Shown here: piece by piece, positions 37,434 through 47,031 of the stretch | How positions within the stretch are numbered: the first letter of the stretch is position 1 | How the letters are laid out: each line of letters opens with the position of its first letter | Assembly: GCA_958426775.1 (NCBI GenBank) | Contig: CATZZP010000013.1 | Location: 1-64,000, forward strand | Reading direction: 5' to 3' | DNA: 64,000 nt | Origin: an uncultured Bacillota bacterium | Lineage (GTDB): Bacteria; Bacillota; Clostridia; Lachnospirales; CAG-274 | Translations under genes and position numbers: made by a program | Notes under the pieces: generated by a model | Seen by the model: only the letters and a program-made list of their open reading frames with translations | What the model was told of the DNA's origin: nothing | Databases searched by the model: none

Positions 37434-40228
37434 TCATATTAAGCTTGAGACTTCTGCTTTTTTGCGATAATCATTTTTATCAAAAAGCTTATCTATGGAC
37501 AGGTTGTTATACCTTGCCAAATTATAGGCAAAGGGTACGTTAAGTGCCTTTACCATATCCTTGCAATAGGTTTTGTGTGTCTTTGCTAAGGTAACATATT
37601 CTTTATAGTTTGGGCAAAGCTTATCGTCCTCATTAGCAATATTATCAATTTTGCGGGATAGGGAAATTTGCATTACATAATGATAAAGCTGAAAGTAGCT
37701 GTCAAATTTACCTATATCTTCTACAAAAAAATTCATATTTCTGATTGCGTTAAGGTGAGCAATTATGTTACGATAGCCTATAAAGTTAGTTTTATTTGCC
37801 TTATTAAGGTTATTATTAATATTATTACAGGCTTTGTTATTGAGATACTTATTCCTATTGTCAATAAAGTACTTTGTAAGTTCAAAGCAGTTTTCATTAT
37901 TTAAGAAGTAACCCTTGTTATCTAAGGACAGGTTAAGCTCATCTTTGTAAAGGTACATATCCCTTTCAAGACAGTGTAGGGCAATAACATAGCGAGAGTT
38001 TACATATACCATATTTTTAAATACAAGATAAAGCACGGTAAGATACAAACTTATAATTGCCTTTAGCCTTTCTTTTTCTGCAATCTCCTCTTTGCTTGCG
38101 TGTTTTGTGTTTTGTTTAACGTCTTTAAATTGACTGAAATCCATTTTGGTTATTATATCCCTAAGAAATTTAATTTTATCGTCTGATGTTCCGGCACTTT
38201 TGCCTGCACAGCTTGTATAGTACTATCAATTTGAGCTTCGGGCAGATGCTGTAAAACAAAGTTGACAATATTTTCGTTTTTGGCAAGGACTCTGACCTTT
38301 TTGGGGTTACAATACCTTACAAGATAAATAAATCGGGTGTTTTCTATAACATTGTTTATTATAAAGTTTCTAAGACCGTTTGATTTATTATTGTTTTTGC
38401 TTTGATTGTCGCTTTTGTTTAAAAGGGCGTCAAGCAAATTGTCAATATTTTTATTGTCTTTATCAGGTGCGTTTAATATAAGAACGGCATCTTTATACAT
38501 ATTTTTTTTTGCGGAAATCGAGGACTTTTGCATACGGGCAAAGCTGTTGATAATCTTTAATTGACTGCAAATTTCTCCGCTGTTTGCAAAAAACTTGTAG
38601 GTATCAATAAAGTCTGACTTAAGCCCCTGTTGATTAAGTATATCAATAAAGCTTGCAATATTGTCAAACTTATTAATAAGGGTGGTAAGTAAAGTGTTAA
38701 TTTCTTTACCGTCTAAAAGCTTTGTTGCAAGATAAATAAGCTTGCAAAAATAATCTGCCTTATTAGAAAGCATATCCTCATCAGAAAGTACAATGTGATC
38801 AGGTACGGCAGCTTTCTGCAAATCCTTGATTGTTTCGCCCTTAAGCATATGCTTTGCAAAATCAAGAGCAGGACTAATTACCTTTTCCCAAAGGTTTTCA
38901 GCCTCTTTGGCATAAAACTTGTCCTTATCCTCTGTCCTTAAATAGGAGCGGAGAGTTGCAATGTTCTCCTCAATTGCTTTATTATCGTTATGAATGTAGT
39001 AGCTGTAAATCATAAAATCCACAATTTTATAAAGCTTATTACGAACGGAATTATATTTGTCAGCCTTAATGTAAAGTGCGTCCGGGAGGTTGAATGCTTC
39101 CTCACGAAGTCGTTTAATTGAAAAGCCGATATTCTTATGCTCCTTGGCAATTATAAAGGTATAGTAATCCTTTGTAAGGTTAGCTTTGTTTGTTTCCCAA
39201 TTATGCTCTTCTAAAAACTTATCTAAAATAATAAGGTTTACCTTGTTTTGATTAACAAAGTCTTTGCCTGCAGGTGCAATTCCTTTTTCGTAGATGCTGT
39301 CAAGTGTTTGCTTGTGGCTGTCTTTTAAATTTTCTTCGAGATTGTAAAGCAAGCCCGAAGAATTATGACTTGTAATATCTGTATGAAAGCATACCTGCCT
39401 TAAACCGCTCATAAGTGAAATTATATTGTAAATTTCCTTGGGGGGTCTTAATTGTATCATTCTTTTTATTTTTGCTTAAGTTATAAAAGGTGTCGCCGAA
39501 ATAAGCAAGCCTTGTATTTTCTGCATATTTGGAAAAAAACTTTGTTTTCGATTTTGCTGCGTTTTTTGTAAATTCTTCATAGGTTCTTCTGACACCTATT
39601 GAACCTACAAAATCTGTGTTTTCGGTAGCCTCTATGCCTGCAATATTATTTAAGCAAAAAACAATATTGTTGCTGTATTCAGCTAAAATTTTTTCAATAT
39701 CAAGGATATTATAAATTAGCTGAATATGTATATTGTCATTGAAGGTTTGCCCGAAATACTTTTCTTCAAGCTTGTCCTTACGGCGTATAGCGTCCATACC
39801 CTTTGGAGGAATTGCAGCCTTTGGTAAGGTGTCAAAGGTTACACGATACCCTTTAACCTCAATTTCTTTATTTTTAGGAGGGCTAATTTCAAAGTGGGGT
39901 ACTTCAACCAAGTTTTCAATTTCGTTCTGAGCGGTAATTCTTTTTTCAATAATTGCTTTATTGCCTTTGCCGTAAGAGGTCATAATAATTTCATCTCCTA
40001 CGGAAAAGGTGGACTTTACACCTGATGCCTTTACTAAGGACTTTTCCTTACCTTTAGTTTTTACAGGTGTTGCTCTTTTCTTTTCAAGTTCATCCTTTTT
40101 GCGTTCAGCCTCCTGCTTTTCAAGCTCAGCTTTTTGCCTGTCAAGTGCTGCTTGTTGGTGCTGTTGCAAACGATTGATTTTGTTTTCCTCACGTAATTGT
40201 CGTATATTTTTTTCTTGCTCTTTCCCAT
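37434..40228 (-). pseudogene. cas13d: Cas13d-like type VI-D CRISPR RNA-guided RNase, frameshifted
   Basis: Three consecutive frames (37434-38144, 38153-39460, 39363-40169) together follow Cas13d from end to end: IQLIYNILDIEKILAEY, LLTTLINKFDNI, GLRNFIINNVIENTRFIYL, ISLYLTVLYLVFKN, SYFQLYHYVMQ, LSIDKLFD. Both HEPN RxxxxH motifs are intact (RQVCFH at 39400-39383; RNIIAH at 37772-37755). One frameshift is in a G6 run (39440-39445), where five would restore IKTPKEIYNI. A second is a missing base near 38219. A third, inferred one is in T7 (40207-40213), because GGGGAGGA and ATG at 40228 open MGKSKKKI in another frame. Base composition is more AT-rich than the neighbours. Type VI-D proteins cut target RNA with crRNA guides. 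No WYL accessory gene is seen. Confidence 0.85.
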
Positions 40229-40247
40229 AAAAATCCTCCCCTTTATA

Positions 40248-40625
40248 TTACTTTAAGTTAAGCTCTTCCTTAATTCCTCTTACCAAGGCCGCTGAAAAAT
40301 TAACATTGTTGTTTTGGGCAAGAATGTTAAGCCATTGAGGTATAGTAAGGGTTTTTTTTACGTAAGTTTCTTTTACCTTGTTTTTAAAATAAGGTAACCA
40401 AATGTGGATATAGGTTGCATTTGCTAAAGCAGGTGTAGGCTTCGGCGGCTCCTCACCGGCTTGGATCAGATCTAAAATAGTTATAGCTAAGTAATCCTGA
40501 GCAGTTGCTATAATAGCATCTTCCTCAACGGTACAGGTGGCGGCATTTTTAAAGTCGGGAAAGGTGATGTTGTAAACCCCTTTCTCTTTATTAACTAAAA
40601 TAGGGTATACATAATTTTCTTCCAT
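40248..40625 (-). CDS. hicB: HicB-like antitoxin upstream of cas13d
   Basis: 125 residues. The N-terminal HicB fold is seen in YPILVNKEKGVYNITFPDFKNAAT and EDAIIATAQDYLAITILDL. The C-terminal helices (KTLTIPQWLNILAQNNNVNFSAALVRGIKEEL) look like the DNA-binding end. HicB normally masks the HicA RNase and represses its own operon. The cas13d ATG lies only 20 bp after its stop, so the two are co-transcribed from the promoter at 40668-40696. hicA is on the other strand, an unusual split. GGAGGTG precedes ATG. Confidence 0.8.
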   Translation of the reverse strand: MEENYVYPILVNKEKGVYNITFPDFKNAATCTVEEDAIIATAQDYLAITILDLIQAGEEPPKPTPALANATYIHIWLPYFKNKVKETYVKKTLTIPQWLNILAQNNNVNFSAALVRGIKEELNLK

Positions 40626-40641
40626 AAAGCACCTCCGTAAT

Positions 40642-40656
40642 ACGTATCGAATACGT
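40642..40656. promoter_or_regulatory. 15-bp palindromic candidate operator before hicB
   Basis: ACGTAT-CGA-ATACGT is a perfect inverted repeat lying between the -10 of the hicB-cas13d promoter and the ribosome site, around +10 to +25 of the transcript. This suits an autorepressor such as HicB. Confidence 0.55.
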
Positions 40657-40667
40657 TCTATGGTTTT

Positions 40668-40696
40668 ATTATATATCCTATAGTTTGCTTTGTCAA
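40668..40696 (-). promoter_or_regulatory. Consensus promoter of the hicB-cas13d operon
   Basis: On the minus strand a perfect TTGACA (40696-40691), 17-bp spacer and perfect TATAAT (40673-40668). Confidence 0.85.
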
Positions 40697-40719
40697 GTGT
40701 AAAATATATAATTATTTTG

Positions 40720-40751
40720 TTGAATTTTAGAATAATATATGTTACTATAAT
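40720..40751 (+). promoter_or_regulatory. Tentative hicA promoter
   Basis: TTGAAT at 40720-40725 and TATAAT at 40746-40751, with a long 20-bp spacer, 90 bp before hicA. The -10 is convincing; the -35 is not certain. Confidence 0.4.
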
Positions 40752-40840
40752 TATAGCTAAATGGTAATGCCTTATTTATGGTTAGATTATTCGTGTTCAT
40801 TTTGTAACCGATGTATATAGCCTTAAAAGGAGGAATTACT

Positions 40841-41032
40841 ATGAAAGCAAAAGAGCTTGAAAGGAAAATTACGAAGGCTGGTTGGGTGTGTGTACGTATA
40901 AGCGGCTCACATCGTCAATACAAAAATCCTGAGTGTCAGGGAGTTGTAACAATTCCTTTTCATTCGGGTGATGTCAGTCTTAATACAGTAATTAGTCTGG
41001 AAAAGCAGACAGGGTTATCTCTTAGGAGATAG
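40841..41032 (+). CDS. hicA: HicA-like mRNA interferase toxin
   Basis: 63 residues from ATG 40841, 7 nt after AAAAGGAGG. The HicA dsRBD-like fold is seen in KELERKITKAGWVCVRISGSHRQYKNP, with the catalytic His in GSHRQY, and in VTIPFHSGDVSLNTV. HicA cleaves mRNA until bound by HicB. No antitoxin gene follows it; the only HicB candidate is the divergent gene at 40248-40625. The last codons form part of a hairpin that is duplicated after the inserted element. Confidence 0.85.
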   Translation: MKAKELERKITKAGWVCVRISGSHRQYKNPECQGVVTIPFHSGDVSLNTVISLEKQTGLSLRR

Positions 41033-41036
41033 CCCT
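41011..41036. repeat. Left 26-bp direct repeat flanking an inserted element
   Basis: An identical 26-mer occurs at 41283-41308. It covers the end of hicA and is a hairpin (GGGTTATCTC / GAGATAGCCC). Confidence 0.85.
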
Positions 41037-41282
41037 CTGGCTGTCGATAAAGCGACAGCCTTGCAAGAAATGCTTGCATTTCTTGCAGTTAGGGGTACTA
41101 TCGTACCCACCAAGGAAGTAACAACCCGTGCCTCAAGAGGGTAAAACCCTCTTTTGACACTCTTGTTATACCCTCGGCGGAAATGAATTCCGCCTGCGGA
41201 TTTAAGTCTGCGACGCTTTTTGAAGTCTGGTGTATTTGAAATTGCAAAAAAAACAATTCAACACGAGTTTATTGACAGTCTG
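41037..41282. mobile_element. 246-bp MITE-like multi-hairpin insertion
   Basis: The insert has imperfect terminal inverted repeats: CTGGCTGTCGATAAA at the left and the complement of CAGACTGTCAATAAA at the right (12 of 15). It has no open frame. Six hairpins follow one another: 41039-41060, 41062-41087 (11-bp stem), 41093-41108, 41135-41153, 41176-41194 and a weaker one at 41196-41211. The flanking 26-bp repeats look like a target duplication of the hicA terminator. It may be a non-autonomous transposon. Confidence 0.6.
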
Positions 41283-41314
41283 AGGGTTATCTCTTAGGAG
41301 ATAGCCCTTTTTTG
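41283..41314 (+). terminator. Original hicA terminator, right copy of the direct repeat
   Basis: The hairpin GGGTTATCTC-TTAG-GAGATAGCCC followed by TTTTTT is a proper terminator; the left copy has lost the T-run because of the insertion. Confidence 0.7.
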
Positions 41315-41344
41315 AATTTTGGAATATATATTTTAGGTATGAAA

Positions 41345-41380
41345 AAGGTGCGTAAATTTACTGCTGAATTTACGCACCTT
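41345..41380 (-). terminator. Terminator-like hairpin downstream of yhbY
   Basis: A perfect 14-bp stem AAGGTGCGTAAATT/AATTTACGCACCTT. On the minus strand it is followed by TTTC, so it probably ends the rplU-obg-yhbY transcript. The remaining stretch to 41624 is AT-rich and holds only weak inverted repeats (for example TAGTAAAA/TTTTACTA around AGACCGGTCT at 41508-41549). Confidence 0.55.
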
Positions 41381-41624
41381 AATTTAGGAAACCGAGCTAT
41401 TGTATGCCGGATAATGCCGTAATTTTTTTCGAGGGTTTAAGCACAGAGGCTTTCATTATAAATACAGAAAATCAAGAGGTGTGAAGGATTTGCCCTTTTA
41501 GATATAGTAAAAGTTCTCTCTTAAAGACCGGTCTGTTTTTACTAAAAAAAGCCTCACACATTTGTGGTTTCTTTGGATACATTCTTTAATTATATCCATT
41601 TTTTATTAAAATCAGTCAAAACAT

Positions 41625-41921
41625 TTATTTGCTTTTAGGCAGTTCAATTACGGGCTTTTTAGCGGCACGATAAAAAACAATTTTTCTGCCGATTACCTGC
41701 ACTACATCAGAGCGTGTACGCTCTGCAATTACATTGCTTATTTCTCTTACGTCCTCAAGACAGTTATCAAGAACGTTTGCCTTTATAAGCTCTCTTGCGG
41801 CAAGTGCTTCGTCTACAGAGGCAACAACCTCAGGTGTGACGCCACCCTTACCAATCTGTACAACAGGGGTAAGCTTTGACGCAAGGGAACGTAAGTATGC
41901 ACGTTGTTTACTTGTCAGCAT
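41625..41921 (-). CDS. yhbY: Ribosome assembly RNA-binding protein YhbY (CRM domain)
   Basis: 98 residues. The CRM-domain signature LTSKQRAYLRSLASKLTPVVQIGKGGVT with its GKGG loop and the end GRKIVFYRA are clear. It binds pre-50S ribosomal particles. It follows obg by 14 bp, the usual Firmicute order. Confidence 0.93.
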   Translation of the reverse strand: MLTSKQRAYLRSLASKLTPVVQIGKGGVTPEVVASVDEALAARELIKANVLDNCLEDVREISNVIAERTRSDVVQVIGRKIVFYRAAKKPVIELPKSK

Positions 41922-41935
41922 TCTGAAACCTCCCC

Positions 41936-43279
<1,344 letters not shown>

Positions 43280-43564
43280 TTATTCTGCAACAGGATAAAC
43301 AGAAACCTGCTTCTTATCTCTGCCCTTTCTCTCGTACTTAACTCTACCGTCAACAAGAGCGAAGAGTGTATCGTTGCCACCCTTACCTACATTGTTACCG
43401 GGATGAATTTTTGTACCTCTCTGAGTGTAAAGGATGTTACCTGCCTTAACAATCTGACCGTCAGCACGCTTAGCACCTAAACGCTTAGACTCAGAGTCAC
43501 GGCCGTTCTTAGTAGAACCAACACCTTTTTTATGAGCAAAAAACTGAAGGTTTATTCTTAACAT
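43280..43564 (-). CDS. rpmA: 50S ribosomal protein L27 with Prp-cleaved extension
   Basis: 94 residues. The N-terminal extension [10 protein letters not shown] precedes the conserved [14 protein letters not shown]. In Firmicutes the extension is cut after FFA by the protease Prp, whose gene is the next one upstream. It reaches the peptidyl-transferase centre. Confidence 0.96.
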   Translation of the reverse strand: MLRINLQFFAHKKGVGSTKNGRDSESKRLGAKRADGQIVKAGNILYTQRGTKIHPGNNVGKGGNDTLFALVDGRVKYERKGRDKKQVSVYPVAE

Positions 43565-43576
43565 TTATTGCACCTC

Positions 43577-43888
43577 CTAATCAAATACCTTTAAATCATT
43601 ACTGTAATCAAGCTCGATTTGTTTTAATCCTAAGACCAAGGAATTCAGCAGCAGTGAGGCATTATTATCCTTACCGCCTTTTTCCAGAAAAGGAACGGTA
43701 AAGGTCATATCTCCTCCGTCGGGTGATGCGTCTAAGGTAAAGTCAAGCTCGGTAAAAGCCTCAATACTGTTTACCGTATTAAAGCAGAGAGCCGATACCG
43801 CAGAGCAGACAACAGGTTCACCGTGATTTACTACCTTAAAGCCGAAAACCTGACCTGCCTTATTTCGGCAGATATGTGCCTTAATCAT
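43577..43888 (-). CDS. prp: Ribosomal-processing cysteine protease Prp
   Basis: 103 residues. The His in VVNHGEP and the Cys in VCSAVSALCFNTVNSIE fit the catalytic dyad of Prp (YsxB). It removes the N-terminal extension of L27 and lies between rplU and rpmA, as in other Firmicutes. Confidence 0.93.
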   Translation of the reverse strand: MIKAHICRNKAGQVFGFKVVNHGEPVVCSAVSALCFNTVNSIEAFTELDFTLDASPDGGDMTFTVPFLEKGGKDNNASLLLNSLVLGLKQIELDYSNDLKVFD

Positions 43889-43890
43889 AA

Positions 43891-44202
43891 TTAACCGTTA
43901 ATCTTTTCAATCTTAAGCTTTGTGAATGGCTGTCTGTGACCGTTCTTCTTGTGGAAGCCCTTTTTAGGCTTGTACTTGTAGATGATAACCTTCTTAGCCT
44001 TACCGTCACCGATAACGGATGCCTTTACGGAAGCACCGCTTACGGTAGGAGCACCAAAGCTCATCTTATCGCCGTCGCATACAGCTAAAACATTCTCAAA
44101 GGTATATTCAGAGCCTGCCTCAACGCTAAGCTTCTCAACGGTGATAATATCACCCTCAGATACCTTATACTGCTTTCCACCAGTTTCGATAATTGCGTAC
44201 AT
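43891..44202 (-). CDS. rplU: 50S ribosomal protein L21
   Basis: 103 residues. [25 protein letters not shown] at the start and [24 protein letters not shown] at the end are diagnostic. It is the first gene of the rplU-prp-rpmA operon. Confidence 0.96.
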   Translation of the reverse strand: MYAIIETGGKQYKVSEGDIITVEKLSVEAGSEYTFENVLAVCDGDKMSFGAPTVSGASVKASVIGDGKAKKVIIYKYKPKKGFHKKNGHRQPFTKLKIEKING

Positions 44203-44288
44203 TCCACGTACACCTCCTTAAACCAGAACTCGCCGAATACGGTGCAGTTTTACAACTGACTTAAACCTTTTCGTGCGGCTAACAGACA
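44203..44288 (-). promoter_or_regulatory. rplU leader, possible L21-type structured leader
   Basis: The ~85-nt untranslated region before rplU has complementary stretches (AGTTGTAAAACT; CACCGTATTCGGCG) and ends in AAGGAGGTG. Firmicute rplU genes often carry an autoregulatory leader. Its identity here is inferred from position. Confidence 0.45.
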
Positions 44289-44290
44289 GT

Positions 44291-44319
44291 ATTATATCAC
44301 GTAAAACAGCCTCTGTCAA
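44291..44319 (-). promoter_or_regulatory. rplU operon promoter
   Basis: On the minus strand TTGACA (44319-44314), 17-bp spacer and TATAAT (44296-44291): full consensus, fitting a highly expressed ribosomal operon. Confidence 0.88.
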
Positions 44320-44343
44320 TAGTATTTTAGCCATTTTTTTGTT

Positions 44344-44979
44344 TTATTTAAGCAATTCCGAAAAGCTTATTATACTGTTTTTTGCCGCAACTTTTATTTT
44401 ATCCCAATCCTTACGTGACTTAGGCTCAAATACTGCTGTTGTGTGCATGCCTGCTTTGTTTGCACTTAAAATTGCAGGTAAAATATCCTCGTACACATGA
44501 CAGTCCTCCGGCTTTACGTTAATGAGCCTTGCACAGTGGAGAAAAATATCGGGCTGATTTTTGCCGGGCATACCGCTGTTGCCGTCTGCAAAGCCGTCAA
44601 ATAAATGGTAAATATGATTTTTCTTTAAAACAGGTGTGTAAAACTCGGGGGCAGAGGCAGTGGCAAGACCTATCTTAATGCCCTGTGTCTTAAGATACCT
44701 TATGTACTCTGAGGCAAAGGGCTTTAAGGTAACGTTTTTTTCATACTCGTACAAGGCACCCTCCTGCCATTCCTTAACGATAGCCTCAACAGAGTCAGGC
44801 AGATTATATTCATTTTTTGTAAATACCGCACCGTCATATAAGTTTAAGGTGCTTATTTTATCTACATAGTCATAGGGTATTTCCATATTTCGCTTTTTAA
44901 AAAAGCTTCTGTCTACAGCCTCCCATACATAAGAGGAGTCTGCTATTGTACCGTCAAAATCAAATATCGCAGCTTTCAT
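44344..44979 (-). CDS. HAD-superfamily phosphatase (beta-phosphoglucomutase/PGP-like)
   Basis: 211 residues. HAD motif I AIFDFDGTIADS, motif II GLATASAP, Lys in MPGKNQPD, and an acidic motif IV-like EDCHVYEDILPAI. The helical cap lies between motifs I and II. It removes phosphate from a small metabolite; the substrate is unknown. It overlaps tadA by 4 bp, so the two are co-translated. Confidence 0.85.
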   Translation of the reverse strand: MKAAIFDFDGTIADSSYVWEAVDRSFFKKRNMEIPYDYVDKISTLNLYDGAVFTKNEYNLPDSVEAIVKEWQEGALYEYEKNVTLKPFASEYIRYLKTQGIKIGLATASAPEFYTPVLKKNHIYHLFDGFADGNSGMPGKNQPDIFLHCARLINVKPEDCHVYEDILPAILSANKAGMHTTAVFEPKSRKDWDKIKVAAKNSIISFSELLK

Positions 44980-45437
44980 GAGCTTTGCCTCCGTCTGTAG
45001 GTTTTAAAAAAGTCCTTCATTATTGCACTGCATTCCTCCTGCATAACGCCTGTGGTGATTTCGCATTTGTGGTTAAAGCGTGAATCATCAAGGAGGTTAT
45101 AAATTGAGCCGCAACAGCCTGCCTTTACATTAGGTGTGCCGTATACAAGCCTTGTTATCCTTGCTTGTAATATAGCACCGCTGCACATAGGACACGGCTC
45201 TACGGTAACATAAAGGGTACAGCCCTCAAGCCGCCAATCCCCCATAAATGCACATGCCTCATTAATTGCAATAATTTCAGCATGAGCAAGCACATTTTTA
45301 TCTGTCATACGTCGGTTTAAGCCTTTGCCTATAACCTTACCCTTGTACTCAATTACACAGCCTATGGGTACCTCTTCTAAGCTGTACGCTTCTCTTGCCT
45401 TAGCAAGTGCAATAGACATATAATAATCATCAATCAT
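44976..45437 (-). CDS. tadA: tRNA-specific adenosine deaminase
   Basis: About 153 residues. It converts wobble A34 of tRNA-Arg to inosine. Zinc site: HAE in VLAHAEIIAI, and PCPMCSGAILQARI. RLVYGTPNVKAGCCGSIYNLL is typical. ATG at 45437 lies downstream of AAGGAAG; an upstream TTG at 45467 has no ribosome site. Confidence 0.92.
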   Translation of the reverse strand: MIDDYYMSIALAKAREAYSLEEVPIGCVIEYKGKVIGKGLNRRMTDKNVLAHAEIIAINEACAFMGDWRLEGCTLYVTVEPCPMCSGAILQARITRLVYGTPNVKAGCCGSIYNLLDDSRFNHKCEITTGVMQEECSAIMKDFFKTYRRRQSS

Positions 45438-45461
45438 AGCAAATTCTTCCTTATAAAATTG

Positions 45462-45490
45462 TTGCAATAAATGTATTAAAATGATATACT
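45462..45490 (+). promoter_or_regulatory. Promoter of the DivIVA-like gene
   Basis: TTGCAA, 17-bp spacer, TATACT, 43 bp before the start codon. Confidence 0.65.
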
Positions 45491-45533
45491 GTTTTTATAA
45501 ACGTCATTATATTATAAAAAAGGGGTGTATTAA

Positions 45534-47018
45534 ATGCCAACATTTACCATTAACAAAAAGGGTGGCTATGAAACATTTGAGGTAGACGCTTACATAAACA
45601 GCTTAGAGCAGCAGATTAAAGAGTACGAAAACAAGGCTTCTGCAATTAATAAGGCTATTATCAGTGCCCAGATGGCATCTGATAAGATGATAAAACAGGC
45701 TAATGAGGATGTTGCAGCAACTGTAAAAAAAGCTAAGGACGATGCAGTTCTCTTAGTTAAAAAGGCTAAGGAAGAGGCTGATGCAATCCTTAAAAAGGCT
45801 AATGAGGAAAAGGAAAAGGTAGAAGCACAAACCAAAAATCTTCAGGTCTCACTTGCACAAAATACTGCTACTCAGATTAAAGATATTAAGGCTAATATAG
45901 CACAATATAAAGAGATAATCAACAGTTTTAGCAAAGATTATAATGCTATGGTTGAAAAGTATTTCAAGAACTTTGATGCAGAAGGTATCCTTAATATGAC
46001 TAAGGACTTTGATAAAATTGATGAAGTGCTTACGGAATGGCAGAAAAGCGGTGTGCCTAAGCCTACACCTGCACCTGCTCCTCAGAAGCAGGTTGCTCAG
46101 ACTATACCAACCCATAAGGTTCCAAGCTTCGGCGGGCTTCAAAAGATGGCATCTCAGGAGGTTAAGGCTGTAGAGCAGCCAAAGACAGACCCTAAGCCAT
46201 CACCTTTAGCAACAAGCAGTATACCTAATAAGGTTGAAGAGCAGCCAAAGGCGGAACCCCCTAAGACAGCATCACCAAATCCGGAGGCACCAAAGGCTGA
46301 ACAACCAAAGCCTTTTGTTAAAACAGGTCTTGCAGGCGGCGTCGGTATGGGCGGTATTCCGGCAAACCCAAGCTATGGCTTAGGCGGTGAAAGAACACTC
46401 AGAAGCAGTGTAAATCACAGTGAAGCACCTAAAACAACAGAGCCTGCTCCCGAACCTGTAAGTGCGGCAAATGTTAATGTACCTAAATTTGACAGCGAAC
46501 CTGCACCAAAGGTTGAAAATACAGCACCAAAGCCCGGTATTTATAAGGTAACGGCAGACAATCATCTTTATAACGAAAATAAAACATCCGAAGCAGCACC
46601 AAGCCAGCCACAGGCAACAGCTAATCCTGCATCAAGTCAGCCACAGGCTGCTCCACAGGCAACAGCTAATCCTGCATCAAGCCAGCCACAGGCTGCCCCA
46701 CAGGCAACAGCTAATCCTGCATCAAATCAGCCACAGGCTGCCCCACAGGCAACAGCTAATCCTGCATCAAGCCAGCCACAGGCTGCTCCACAGGCAACAG
46801 CTAATTCTGCACCAAGCCAGCCACAGGCAACTACTGAGCCTGCCCAGGGTACCCCACAGACACCCCAATCAACAGCTTCGACTTCGGAAAAAACACCCGA
46901 TACAGAGCCGGCTCCCATTACAAAGCCGGGTGTATATAAGGTGAGTGATATGTCACCAAAACCCGGTATCTACAAGGTAACAGCTGACAATAAGCTTATA
47001 AATGACAATGCAAAATAA
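45534..47018 (+). CDS. DivIVA-like coiled-coil protein with Pro/Ala/Gln-rich repeat tail
   Basis: 494 residues. The N-terminus (MPTFTINKKGGYETFEVDAYINSLEQQIKEY in part: GYETFEVDAYINSLE) matches the DivIVA/GpsB membrane-curvature domain. A long coiled coil at ~20-165 follows, then a disordered region rich in P, A, Q and K. Five 15-residue repeats (ATANPASSQPQAAPQ) lie at ~360-430. A short motif, KPGIYKVTAD, occurs twice and KPGVYKV once. It probably acts at the division site or poles, its tail serving as a flexible linker. It has no membrane segment. Confidence 0.65.
   Translation: MPTFTINKKGGYETFEVDAYINSLEQQIKEYENKASAINKAIISAQMASDKMIKQANEDVAATVKKAKDDAVLLVKKAKEEADAILKKANEEKEKVEAQTKNLQVSLAQNTATQIKDIKANIAQYKEIINSFSKDYNAMVEKYFKNFDAEGILNMTKDFDKIDEVLTEWQKSGVPKPTPAPAPQKQVAQTIPTHKVPSFGGLQKMASQEVKAVEQPKTDPKPSPLATSSIPNKVEEQPKAEPPKTASPNPEAPKAEQPKPFVKTGLAGGVGMGGIPANPSYGLGGERTLRSSVNHSEAPKTTEPAPEPVSAANVNVPKFDSEPAPKVENTAPKPGIYKVTADNHLYNENKTSEAAPSQPQATANPASSQPQAAPQATANPASSQPQAAPQATANPASNQPQAAPQATANPASSQPQAAPQATANSAPSQPQATTEPAQGTPQTPQSTASTSEKTPDTEPAPITKPGVYKVSDMSPKPGIYKVTADNKLINDNAK
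46611..46830 (+). repeat. 45-bp tandem repeat inside the DivIVA-like gene
   Basis: Units start at 46611, 46656, 46701, 46746 and 46791, each beginning CAGGCAACAGCTAAT and nearly identical; the last is diverged. The number of copies may vary by slippage without changing the frame. Confidence 0.9.
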
Positions 47019-47031
47019 ATTGCCTTAACCC

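Noticed and set aside
23331..41624. Attachment-site direct repeats for the phage-like element
   Set aside because: I compared the two ends by eye and found no repeat long enough to call; the only long direct repeat (41011/41283) belongs to the small insertion.
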